From the NCBI GenBank assembly GCA_037074765.1, contig JBAMDO010000053.1, forward strand, positions 1-64,000: a stretch of DNA of 64,000 nt, in the 5' to 3' direction. Each line of letters opens with the position of its first letter. Positions within the stretch are counted from its first letter, which is position 1. Below the pieces are notes generated by a model. That model saw only the letters and a list, made by a program, of their open reading frames with translations. It searched no databases and had not been told where the DNA came from. A program made the translations under genes and the position numbers. Positions 22,537 to 33,539 of the stretch are shown one piece after another. The DNA comes from Mansonella perstans. Taxonomy: Eukaryota; Nematoda; Chromadorea; Rhabditida; Onchocercidae.

Positions 22537-23741
22537 TGAATTTGCATCGCCTTGATAATCGTATTGAGCAGAACAAGAGAACAACTATCCACCAAATCTT
22601 TATTAATCTTAACAGTTTTCAAACTTTCGTGATCATTTATTTCATATTCAAAAAAATCAGCCCGAAAAAAATTTGATTTATTAAGAATGATTGCTGACAA
22701 AAGTTTCGCAAAGCAAAAAAGAACTGGATAGATAAAATATAGTTTCATTGTTATGATTTATATCATTTACTTTTTATTTATCTGCCCTAATCCATTCTTA
22801 CGATTTCAGAAAAAAAACACAACTGATCTCAGAAAAAAATAAGCGGAGTCACTTAAATGAAAAAGTCTCGAAACTTTGGAATAGTGACAATTGCGATAAG
22901 TTTAGGTTGGACGATAGGCTACTTAATCTGTTTCCCTTTGTTGAGATAAAACATCGTGTTCTTCAAGGTATAGAATTGAAGGTACCGAGGAGGGTTGAGG
23001 TGATGTCGGACAGTCTGTGTGTTGAAATTGGAGTTGAACCTCGAAGAAGTTCATATTTTCAACTTTTTCCATTGGAATATGTAGTTATTTATTTCAAAAT
23101 TGAAAAAAAAAACATGTTCGGAAAAAATTTGATTTGTTAAGAATGATTAATGGTATAATCATTTCGAAGCAAAAATAATTGAATGACTGAAAACTTGAAA
23201 AAAATCTAGTTTCACTGTTATGATTTACAACAGTTCCTTTTTATTTATCTGCCTTGATCTACATTTAAATTTGAAAAAAAAAATGGCATAAATAGTGTAA
23301 TGCTATTTTAACAGTTGAAAAATCATTCTATTTGGCATTTCTTTTCCGACGTGGCATACACTAATTTATTCGATTTGGTACATGATCCCTTTTCGACATT
23401 ATCACTGAGAAACACTCTTTCTGCTATATTATGGCAAATTTTAGAAGCATACAAAAATATTTTTTACATTCTAGCACAAGCAACATTGGATGTGTTACTT
23501 ATCTAAAACCATTTAATCAGCACTATGAATTGCAACAAAAAAATAATTAGGTAATAAATAGTTAATTTTGCCTCTGTTATTGAATTGAAAGTTGAAACAA
23601 CACTCATACACATATTCAATATTAATGGTTGTGTTACTATTTCTAACTTGTTATTACCTGCATTAATATGCGCTATATAATCGTATTATCGAATAATACT
23701 TTGCCAAGAAATTCGTCGGAGAGCAAGAAAGCACAAAATGA
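22537..23741. other. Mixed remnants, no intact gene
   Basis: Contains an A-upstream-type segment in minus orientation (22590-22800), a diverged FVNK remnant on the minus strand (22890-23060, caactccaatttcaacac region), and a stretch at 23310-23500 distantly resembling 26930-27110 (shared cccttttcgacattatca). The 63-codon ORF at 23315-23506 is open but not matched in frame by its relative. Confidence 0.45.
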
Positions 23742-26700
23742 TTTTGCTTAAAATTTGAAAGTTTGTTGTATATTGAATTAATAATATTAGTTAAAAGTTC
23801 AATCTCAGTAACAGGTTATTCTCATGACAGTAATTGGATACCATCTATGCAACAAATGCAACAAAACAGCATCTCAACCATTTCTTCATCTTCTTACTCC
23901 TTCACGAAAAAGTTATTCGGTGACTAAAAAGGGGTAAGACCGAGACAAACATAACAAGTAATGAGTAGAAAAAGTACTTTTTGAAAGTCCTCCAGACATG
24001 ATATCTATTATACCAGGAAATATCAAACCTGTAAAAGAACGGCTCTAACCCGTCTCAAAAATTAAAGGCATTAGATGTTAAACCGCCGAAATTGAGCTTG
24101 CTAAGTTCGGAATGATTTTGAAGTTAGAGCATGAGACTATAAAAATTATGACTATAAATTTTCGATAAAAAATTATGCGAATACAAATGTATATTCAGTC
24201 ACTAGAGTGAATGATAGATGGATTGATTATATCCAAAGGTCCCTTAGCGCAGCTAAAAAAAGAGAAGGCATGAAGAAATATCAAAAGGCAAACAATGAAT
24301 CTTCAATTTAATACATGAAGCTAAAGAAACTATCATTACTTTAAATATCTACAAAAAGGAGATCGATTTTTTATTTCAGTTAAAATATAAAAAAAGAAAA
24401 AAAATTAGACATTTATAAAATTAAAATATTCTTTCGTCCAGTCTTTTACCATTTTTTATGGTCACATTCTTTTTACAATACTTCCTATAAATGAAATTGA
24501 CATTATTTTGCAACAAAAATAAATAAGTTTGATTATTTGTGTTTGATAATAATTTGATTAATTGAGTTTGGTGATATAATTATCATTATCTTGCTGTCGC
24601 GAATTTTATATTGCGAAACTTCCAATGGGTCAATAAATCAAATTGTGAAATGAATGTCAATGTCACTATGAGTCATCTAATTAATTTTATAATGTTTAAA
24701 TTTATTTCCAATATCTTTGTTGTAGTCTAAACTCACATCCAATTATGCGTTGTCAATCCTCTCTCCTACCATAAACTACAAAGAGGCAGCTGTAGCGATA
24801 TCTTATTAAACAAAGCCATTGTGTAACTATGTCATAAAATTGTGCTTTTTATATCACGCTTGCCTTTACAAAGGACGATAAGCTCAACCACGATTCGATC
24901 GCATAACTCAAAAAAAGCTTCCCGACACTTGCAACAGTGTCGACAAATAATGGCATTTTCAATTTGAAGCGAAGCTTGTTGTCTTTTAAAAAAGCTTTAT
25001 TAGCTGAAAAAACTTCCAACGAGACACAGAAACGTAAAATGTCAGTTAATTGTTCGCATTAATAGTTACTAAAGTTTAGGAAAAGTGTACACCACATTAT
25101 TCCTTTCTGATTTAATGAAGTAATTATTGCTCAAAAGATTTAAAATGACAGTGGTAAAATTGGAAACTAAAATGAATGTCTTATTCAATGTCATCTTCAT
25201 TGTCGAACAAAATGCCTGGAGTTTGTACGATTTGAAGAATGCCATGGGAACTGATAGTTCAAGTTTTCAAAATTTTCGACTGGGATAAATGATCATTCAC
25301 TTCAATTAACTTTTTTTCCATTTTATCAAAGGATAAATCACCTGAATGATTTCATTGTAACATATCAATCACTATCATTTTCGACATGTAAACCATCATC
25401 TTCTCTCATTATTTCCTACAACATAATTAATAATATCTGCAAGAATTTCAAATGACATATCTACAAATAGGATGCAAGCTTTCCTTCAACTCATCGCAAG
25501 TTCATGTTTCTAGCTTTCACGTTTGATATAATTAGTCATTTATTTCATATTGAAAAATGAAAAATTTTTTGATTTATTAAAAATGGCCGCTGATAAATCT
25601 TTGTAATACAAAATAGCTATGTCCAGTTTCATTGTTATGATTTACGTCAATTCTTTTTATTTATTGCCTCAATCCATTTTTATCACTTGTCTGTTATATA
25701 CAAAAAATAAACTACTTAAACAAAAAATAAAAAAGTATAACGGAACCACTTGAATGCATTTACAGTGGGTACTATTAATACCTGTTTTATTGCTTGGTAC
25801 CCCTGTCAAAGTATAAAAACGACAATTTTTGTTTCTTAATTCACTAACAATTCCTTCAGTATCTTTTTCATTGTTGAACAGAATGTGTTGAGTTTGTTGG
25901 GTTTGAAAAATGCCGTAAAAATTGATTGTTACATACTAAGTTTTGATTGAAACGCTTTTATTGCTTCTCAGTTGGTTGGTGAAACAACTAATTTTGTTTA
26001 ATAAGCGGTAATTTTCTTATAACGCAAGGTTACCCCTACTACGAAAGAAATTATTCCATATTTCAAGGAGGTTTCAAATATGATGAAATTATTGTGTATC
26101 TTTTATTGTTCATCTATTGCACCGGCGACTTCATGGCAACGTTATTCGTAACAACACCACCACCACCACCACCACGAGAAGTACGCGGACCGTTATAAGA
26201 TTGGCATTAAGTCAGTCTGGATGATTTTTTCTTTGAAGGCAAGCTTTTCAGATTCATTAATCGACTTCTTTCAGTTAGATAATTAATTTAATTGATTATT
26301 GAGTTTGATGATATAAATGTCACTGTGTTGCAGCAGTAGCGACATACAATGGCAGTTTAAATTCAAAACGAGGCTCTTTGCTTGGAAAAACGCGGAAAAT
26401 ATCATAAATATAATTAGGAAGAAAACAAAATGCAATTTTATTTAACTTTGTAATGAATATTGGTGTATTCTAAGGGTGTAACATTTTGTATTCATTGATT
26501 TCGATGAGTTTTAAAACTTAATGTGTTATTGGTTCATTTTGCTTATTCATGTTATTATTATTATTACTTTAGCTCATTTTCAAAATGAACCAAATTACTT
26601 ATTTTTATATTATTTAAATTGAAACTTCATTAAAAGTAGTTCCATTTTGTCGTGTTTTATTGTTTTAAAGCACATTCTTATCCTTAGTATCCATATTGAG

Positions 26701-27357
26701 ATATACCTGGTTATTTGTCCTGAAAGCTTTAGACAACATGAAATACACAAGTGTTAATTGTGCTTTAACGAAATAAATTATTGCTAATAAATGAAATTCA
26801 ATCCCAATTTCATTTTTTAACGATAATTTGCTGAAATGTAATAATTTTAAGTAAAATGTGTAAACAGATATGTAATTTATTGGCTTAAATTATTGTATGT
26901 ATGATATTATTCTAACATTTTAAAAATCTTTGTTCAATCCTATTTGAAATCTTTCTCTCAGCATGGCATTCACCAACGTTTCATTCGAATTGCTACGTTT
27001 TCCCTTTTCGACATTATCAGTAAGAACACACTTTCTTTTACTGTTATACCTAGAAATATTTATCAAACAGAAATATTTTTTGCATTCAGCATTTCAGCCT
27101 CCCTAAATGGCATCTGCACAAATACAATACAATATTAACCAAACTTTTCATTTTTAATAGTTTTCAAGCTTTTCGACTGAAATAAGTAGTCGTTTATTTC
27201 ATATTGAAAAGAAAAAATTTTGATTCGTTAAAAATGATTGCTGATAAAATCTTTGCAAAGCAAAAGTTAACTGGATAGTTGAAATCTAGTTCCATTGTTA
27301 TGATTTATTTCAGTTCCTTTTCATTTATTGTCTTAATCCATTTTTGTCACTTCCTAT
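23742..27357. repeat. 3.6 kb segmental duplication, copy 2
   Basis: Direct copy of 7461-11055. Differences are small indels and substitutions, including a roughly 20 bp insertion near 24140 and a single-base deletion that breaks the B gene. It lies inside the spacer of the large inverted repeat. Confidence 0.9.
26080..26225 (+). pseudogene. B-type peptide gene copy B3, frameshifted
   Basis: Tandem ATGs at 26080 are followed by AAATTATTG where B2 has AAATTTATTG. The lost T shifts the frame at codon 4, giving MMKLLCIFYC and a stop at 26151 instead of the MMKFIVYLLL signal peptide. Downstream the Thr/Pro (ACC)n tract and the VIRLALSQSG segment remain recognisable to the TGA near 26225. This gives a natural comparison between an intact copy (B2) and a broken one in near-identical flanks. 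Confidence 0.7.
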
Positions 27358-28720
27358 TAAATACGAAAAATAAACTTAATTCAAAAGTAACTAAATGAAT
27401 TTTCAACAACAAAGCTACTGAGTTAATACTGAGTTAATTCATTTATCGAAGTATAAAATGAATTATTTTGATCAACCGAATAATTTCACTGTAACATACC
27501 AATCACCGTCATGTTCGGCATATAAACCAGCTATCTTCTCTCACTATTTCTTTCAACATAACAGATGCGATTCCGAAAACCAATTTAAAGCATTTAGGAA
27601 ATTAAATTAAGACACATCCAACAAGAAGTTGCATAATGTGCTCTGCATTGAATTATTTAATTAATAGCCGTAGCATATCAGGAATATTTTTTGAATAAAT
27701 GTGAAATTCAATAAACCTTTATTTTAAATCTTTATCAATAGTTATCATTCATCAATATTGAATAAAAAGCAATCAAAGATAAACAAAATTGTCAAGAAAA
27801 AGAATATCCAAGATGGGAGAAAAATGGAAATTTCAATGATAAATCAGCTGCATAAGTAATATTTGGTCCATATTATCTGAAAAAGAGGTATTATTCAGCT
27901 ATAAGTGATAAGCTTCTGATAAGATGCTTGACAAATTACTTCACGCTTCGACCAAATTCACTCTTCTATTATGTTATATGAGAGTTCATTTTGGATATAT
28001 GGAGGGATTAACGATTACGTATGGAAAAAAGTGGCCATTTATGACGATGCAGCTGGTCCCCCATCTAAAATTTGGCTATATTGTTGATAATGCAGATTAA
28101 TAAATTAATTCGTGAACATTTTCTTCTGGCTTGGACTAATGCGGAATGTGAACAGTTCAAAAAGTGTTTGAATATCAAGACATCGTCAAATTTTGATAGC
28201 ATATAAACTAACAAAAAAATTAACAAATACTATAAAACATTCATAATTTCTATTCCAAATATTTCAATTTTTGGATTTTACACAATTTTAAATTAATAAA
28301 CTGCTCCATCTATTCATAATTGCTCATTTGATTAATTTCTAGCGATCAATCATTTATTGAAGTGAACTTGAAATTTTCGACTTGAAACCAGCGAATATAG
28401 AAAAACAACAAAATTCTGTTTGCAGGAACCAAATGCTATCTTGTTTAATTTCGGTAGTTTATATAAAAAATACGTCTGTCAATTTCAACTAGTCAAACTA
28501 AAAGAGGTTAAAGGTCATTTGATACAATTGTTTCAGAGTAAATAACAACAAAAAATTCAAATTAATAAATTCAATACTTAGAATCTTTTATAAGCTATTC
28601 TAGCAAACGTCTATGAACTGCAAATTGCTAAAAAATATTGAATTGTTACGAAATAATCTTATTTTATGATTCTTGCAATATAAGACTTAAAAGCTTACCT
28701 TCGAAGAAAGTATTATCCCA

Positions 28721-28864
28721 TTATCCATGTTGTTGAGACGATTGGATTAATATAGTCAGAGGTTGTGCCATCCCTCCTACTGGTGGTGGTTGTTGTATCG
28801 ATAATCTCGTGAGGGTGCTGGCGCAATAAATGAACAGTACAAGATACACTATAAATTTCATCAT
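28721..28864 (-). CDS. A-type mini secreted peptide, copy A6 (intact)
   Basis: Intact 47-residue frame from tandem ATGs at 28864 to TAA at 28721: signal-peptide-like MMKFIVYLVLFIYCASTL, TRLSIQQPP, core PVGGMAQPLTILIQ, tail SSQQHG. It is the mirror partner of A5, one Val codon shorter. It faces A7 head to head across 3.1 kb. Same acceptor upstream and same GAAG|GTAAGC donor after the stop. High similarity to A5 including flanks implies recent duplication or gene conversion between the arms. Confidence 0.6.
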   Translation of the reverse strand: MMKFIVYLVLFIYCASTLTRLSIQQPPPVGGMAQPLTILIQSSQQHG

Positions 28865-30952
28865 AATTCTCTTGCAATCTGAAATAATGGCTTTCGTAAT
28901 AACTTTAATCTTGCGTTATAAGGAAAGTTACCGCTTAATCAAATTACAAAATTAGTCGTTTCACCAACCGATTATGAGGCTATTACACTTGAACTATCAG
29001 TTCTTATGGCATTGTTCAAACCGAACAAACTTTAGGCATTTTGTTCAACAATGAAGAATTGTCGATGATTTAAAAGATAAAGTTGTGGTTCTTACACTTT
29101 GACAGCGAAACCAATTAATATAACAGATATCAATAGAACTCACTTTAAATACATTCAACTGATTAAGTATTTTTTCGTTTTGTTTTTTATTCTGAGACCA
29201 GTTTTATTTTCGTATTTCAAGGCAAATGATAAAAATGGATTAAGGCAAATAAATAAAAAGGAACTGATGAAAATCATAACAATGAAACTAGATTTCATCT
29301 ATCCAGTTCTTTTTTGCTTTGCAAAGATTTTATCAGCAATCATTTTTAATAAATCAAAAATTTTTTGGATTGCTTTTTTAATATGAAATAATTGATCACT
29401 TATTCCAGTCGAAAAATTTGAAAACTGTTAAAAATTGATGAAAAGTTTGGAAAATTGTTGTGTGCTGTTTTGTATGGAATTTCCTTTAATAGCGCAGTAT
29501 TTATGAATAAATTCACTCGATGAATTCTAGCAGGCATATTAGACTAAGGTCGATGAAATTGTATCAAGGCGAACTACGACCAAAATCAGTAAGAAATCTT
29601 TATCTAAGTACCTAATAACTTAAAAAGATACTCATTCCAGTGACCTCTTGGGCACTGTACGAAATGGTGAAGCGTCTGTTCGTCAAGGTTAGAATTGAAC
29701 GTGTCAAAGGGTGACTGCGTTGGGAAGATGGACCGTCGGACTATCTATGCGTTGAGACTGACTCCATCCCTTCTACAGGCAAGCATACAAAATAGATTTA
29801 GCTATTAATATATAGATTTAATAGATTTAGCTATGATCGTAGATAGGTAAGAACTTAGACAATGACTTTTTACTTATTTTGGCTATCATTCTCCTTGATA
29901 CAATTTTTAATCTCATATTTATCCTAGAATTCATCGAAGTGAATTTATTCATAAATACTGCGTTATTAATGAAGAAAATTTTGCAGCTGCAACTGCTAAC
30001 CAAACTTTTCATCAATTTTTAACAGTTTTCAAATTTTAAGTGATCGGTTATTTCATAATAAAGAAACAATCCGAGAAAATTTTGATTTACTAAATGATTG
30101 ATGATAAAGTCTTTGCAAAGCAAAAAATAGCTGATAGACGAAATCTAGTTCCATTGCTGTGATTTACATCAGTTCCTTTTTATTTTTTTTTTTCATTGTT
30201 ATGATTTCTTTTTTTATTGTTTTTTTCATTGTTATGATTTACAATACTTCAACAAATTAAATCTGCCACAATGTGTCGTCGCTGCTGCGACGTAGTGACG
30301 CAACAAAAATGAATAAAGACAGATAACAAGGAGCTGATGTAAGTCAGAACAACAAAACTAGTTTTTTTATAACTTTTCAATCATCCAGTTATTTTTTGCT
30401 TTGCGAAGATTTTATCGGCAATTTTTTTACTAAATCAAATTTTTTTCGGATTTGTTTGTTTATTATGAAATAAATGATCACTTATTCCAGTCGGAAAGTT
30501 TAAAAAATGTCAAAAATTAATAAAGATTTAGTGAATGGTTGTATTCTATTTTGCTATTTCTCAGACTTTTCTTTCCTTAATAATGCAATGTTTATAAATA
30601 AATTCGCTCATCTTGATGATTCTATTTGTTAATAATATAAATTTTCAAAAAAAATTATTTATAAAAATTTTCAATTGACAAATGATAATCTTCCAGATGG
30701 TTAACGATAATCTTTCGACAAATGATAATCTTTTAGATCACTAACAACAGTTTTTAATTGCCAAATAGTAACCATTTAGATCATTAATGATAATCATTTA
30801 GATGATTAATGATAGTCATTTAGGTGATCAATGATCATCTTTCGGATGATCATCTTTCATTTGCTTTTTTTTTTCGAATAATTTTTCCTGCTGACATGGA
30901 TAAATTATTTGTGCATGTAGAAAGCTTTTATACTTAAATCAGCAGGACCAAA
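28865..30952. repeat. Upstream spacer of A6 with decayed modules
   Basis: Contains a frame-broken NCG module (28985-29160), then an open stretch 29099-29386 reading NITDINRTHF and hydrophobic segments as in the 2026 ORF but lacking its start. It also holds an FVNK remnant (29630-29850, minus) and the motif tgtgtcgtcgctgctgcgac near 30270. Nothing here is an intact gene by itself. Confidence 0.5.
30645..30865. repeat. Degenerate aatgataatcatt array, mirrored copy
   Basis: About 220 bp of the same imperfect units as 18535-18905 in reverse orientation, shortened by loss of part of the array. Confidence 0.8.
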
Positions 30953-31120
30953 CTACTTGTTAACAAAAAGGGCTTCGTTTTCGAAGGGTGATAACTTTGA
31001 GGCGATGAGACATCGGACTGTACATACGCTGAGATTGGAATTGAACACCGGGGAAGAATCCATCCCTCTTATAGTAACATTGACAAGCTTAGCAAAAGAT
31101 TCAGCTATGATCTTAGACAT
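30953..31120 (-). CDS. FVNK-family small ORF, copy 2
   Basis: Intact 55-residue frame from ATG at 31120 (MSKIIAESFAKLVNVTIRGM) to TAG at 30953 (ending NEALFVNK). It aligns end to end with the ORF at 18133-18303: about 29 of 56 positions identical, one single-codon gap, same start and stop. The nucleotide match is near-perfect from the last codons outwards but only roughly 70 percent within the ORF. Features kept in both: IAE near the start, NSN, a Cys at about residue 37, ASKL and ALFVNK. Function unknown; possibly a terminal exon. Confidence 0.4.
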   Translation of the reverse strand: MSKIIAESFAKLVNVTIRGMDSSPVFNSNLSVCTVRCLIASKLSPFENEALFVNK

Positions 31121-31969
31121 TAGCAAAATAGCACACAATAATTAACCAAACTTTTCATCAATTTTTAAGAGCTTTCAAACTTTCCGACTGGAATAAGTGA
31201 TCATTTATTTCATATTGAAAAAACAACCCGAAAAAAATTTTGATTTATTAAAAATGATTGCTGATAAAATCGTTGCAAAGCAAAAATAATTGGATAGATG
31301 AAATCTAGTTTCATTGTTATGATTTTCATCAGTTCCTTTTTATTTATCTGCCTTAATCCATTTCTTTCACTTACCTTGAAATATGAAAATAAAACTGGTC
31401 TCAGAACAAAAAACAAAAAGAAAAATACTTAATCACTTGAATGACAATTCCTTCAATGTATTCTTCCTTGTTGAACAAAATGCCTGGAATTTGTTCGGTT
31501 TGAAGAATGCCATAAGAACTGATAGTTCAAGTGTAATTAAGGTGTAATCAAATGATAGTTCAAGTGTAATCAAGTGTAATTAAGACAAATTAAGGCAAAT
31601 AAATAAAAATGAACTGATATATTCATAACAATGAAACTAGATTTCATCTATCCAGTACTTTTTTGCTTTGCGAAGATTTTATCAGCAATCATTCTTATTA
31701 AATCAAATTTTTTTTCGGGTTGTTTTTTCAATATGAAGTAAATGATCACTTATTCCAGTCGAAAATTTTGAAAACTGTTAAAAATTGATGAAAGTTTGGA
31801 AAATTGTTGTGTGCTATTTTGCTATGGAATTTCCTTTAATAGCGCAGTTTTTATGAATAAATAATCAGTTAGTGAAACGGCTAATTTTGTAGTCTGATTA
31901 AGCGGAACATTTCTTATAACGCTAGATTAAAGTTATTACGAAAGCATTATTTCAGATTGCAAGAGAATT
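31121..31969. repeat. Upstream region of A7, rearranged
   Basis: A patchwork of A-upstream blocks in both orientations. There is a truncated minus-strand NCG module near 31440-31530, an interruption by tandem agtgtaat-type repeats (31525-31585), and a jump at about 31862 to the attagtgaaacggctaatt block that normally precedes an A gene. The promoter region of A7 is therefore shorter and rearranged compared with A2, A4 and A5. Confidence 0.5.
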
Positions 31970-32158
31970 ATGATGAAATTTATAGTATATCTTGTACTGT
32001 TCATTTATTGCGCCAGCACTCTCACGAGATTATCGATACAACAACCACCAGGACCACCAGGAGAGGTGGCAGGAGCGGTGGCAGGTGGTGGCAGGAGGGA
32101 TGCTACCAGGTCCATAGAATATACAAATCCAAGCATCTCAACATGGATAATGGGATAA
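31970..32158 (+). CDS. A-type mini secreted peptide, copy A7 (frameshifted tail)
   Basis: 62-residue frame from tandem ATGs at 31970. Signal-peptide-like MMKFIVYLVLFIYCASTL and TRLSIQQPP are shared; the core is GPPGEVAGAVAGGG. Compared with A1 a 5-nt insertion moves the end into another frame, so the tail reads YTNPSISTWIMG instead of QASQQHG. The DNA of the tail is the conserved one, only read out of phase. The stop is followed by the usual donor (GAAG|GTAAGC at 32172). It is the last copy before the locus ends near 33250. It may be functional with a new tail, or decaying. Confidence 0.5.
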   Translation: MMKFIVYLVLFIYCASTLTRLSIQQPPGPPGEVAGAVAGGGRRDATRSIEYTNPSISTWIMG

Positions 32159-33539
32159 TGCTTTCTTCGAAGGTAAGCTTTTAAGTCTTATATTGCATTA
32201 ATCGTGAAATAAGATTATTTGTTATAATTTAATGTTTTTTAGCAATTTGCAGTTCATAGGCGTTTGCTAGGATTAGCCTATTAAAGATTCTAAGTATTGA
32301 ATTTATTGATTTGAATTTTTTGTTGTTATTTACTCTGAAGCAGTTATATCTACTGACCTCTAACCCGCAATGCTTTTTAGTTTGACTAGTTGAGATTGAT
32401 AGGCGTAGTTTTTATATGAACTGCCGAAATTAAGCAAGATAGCACCTGCACACAGAATTCTGTTGTTTTTCTATATTCGCTGGTTTAAAGTTGAAAATTT
32501 CATGTTCACTTCAATAAATGATTGATCGCTAGAAATAAGTCAAATGAGCAATTATGAATAGATGAAGCATTTTTTTTAATTTAAAATTGTGAAAAATCTA
32601 AAAATTGAAATATTAGGAATGGAAATTATAAATGTTTCATAGCAGTTGTTAATTTTTTTGTTAATATATATACTATCACAATGGCGTGATATTTTGACAT
32701 TCACTGTTTATATTCCGCATTTGTCCAAGCCAAAAAATTTTCATGAATTAATTTACTAATTTACTAATCTGCGTTATCAACAATGTAGCCAAATTATGGA
32801 TGAAGGACCAGCTGACCTGCTGTCATAAATGACCATTTTTTCCATATGTAATCGTTAATCCATTTATATATCCAAAATGAAGTTTCATATAACATAATAG
32901 AAAAGTGAATTTGGTCGAAATGTGAAGTAATTTGCCAAGCATCTTATCAAAAGCTTATCAACTGAAACTGAATAATACCTCATTTTCAGAGAATATGGAC
33001 CATATATTACTCATGCAGCTGATTTATCATTGAAATTCCATTTTTCTCCTGTCTTGGATATTGTTTTTCTTGAAATTTTTTGTTTACCTTTGATTGCTTT
33101 TTATTCAGTAATGATAAATGATAAGTACTAATAAAGATTTCAAAATTTTGTTGAATTTCATGATTTATTCAAATAATATTCCTGGTATGCTACGGTCATT
33201 AATTCAATGCAGAGCACATTATATCTCAGATGTATCTTAACTTCAATTTCCTGAAATGCTTACATTTTAACTCATTCAATTTTTTCTTCTAATGGCTTAT
33301 TGTTCATGCAAAAAGCAGCAAAACAATAAAATGAATAATTTTAACTTCCGTTAAACGGTACATATTAAATATCGAGCATTAAATTAAGTATTAATTCAGA
33401 ATATAACTGATATCGGTTCTTGTCTAAGATTAATAGTAATGGGACCAAAGTTTTCATTTAGACCATTTTCCTGAACTGCAACAGGATTTGCAATTTCGGC
33501 TGAATCCTTTTACGGTGCATTTGTGCATTTTTGTTAAAG
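32159..33539. repeat. A7 downstream flank; right boundary of the repeat locus
   Basis: A-type downstream sequence continues to about 33250 (cttcaatttcctgaaatg) and then stops. From there to 33539 the DNA is single-copy and leads to the mrpl-33 start. No gene seen within. Confidence 0.65.

Larger units (their letters stand above)
27590..31120. repeat. Large inverted repeat, right arm
   Basis: Reverse complement of 18100-21930 with scattered differences. It carries A6, an FVNK-type remnant, the shortened aatgattatc array and the second intact FVNK ORF. The outer boundary falls within that ORF: beyond its ATG the two arms are unrelated. Confidence 0.85.
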
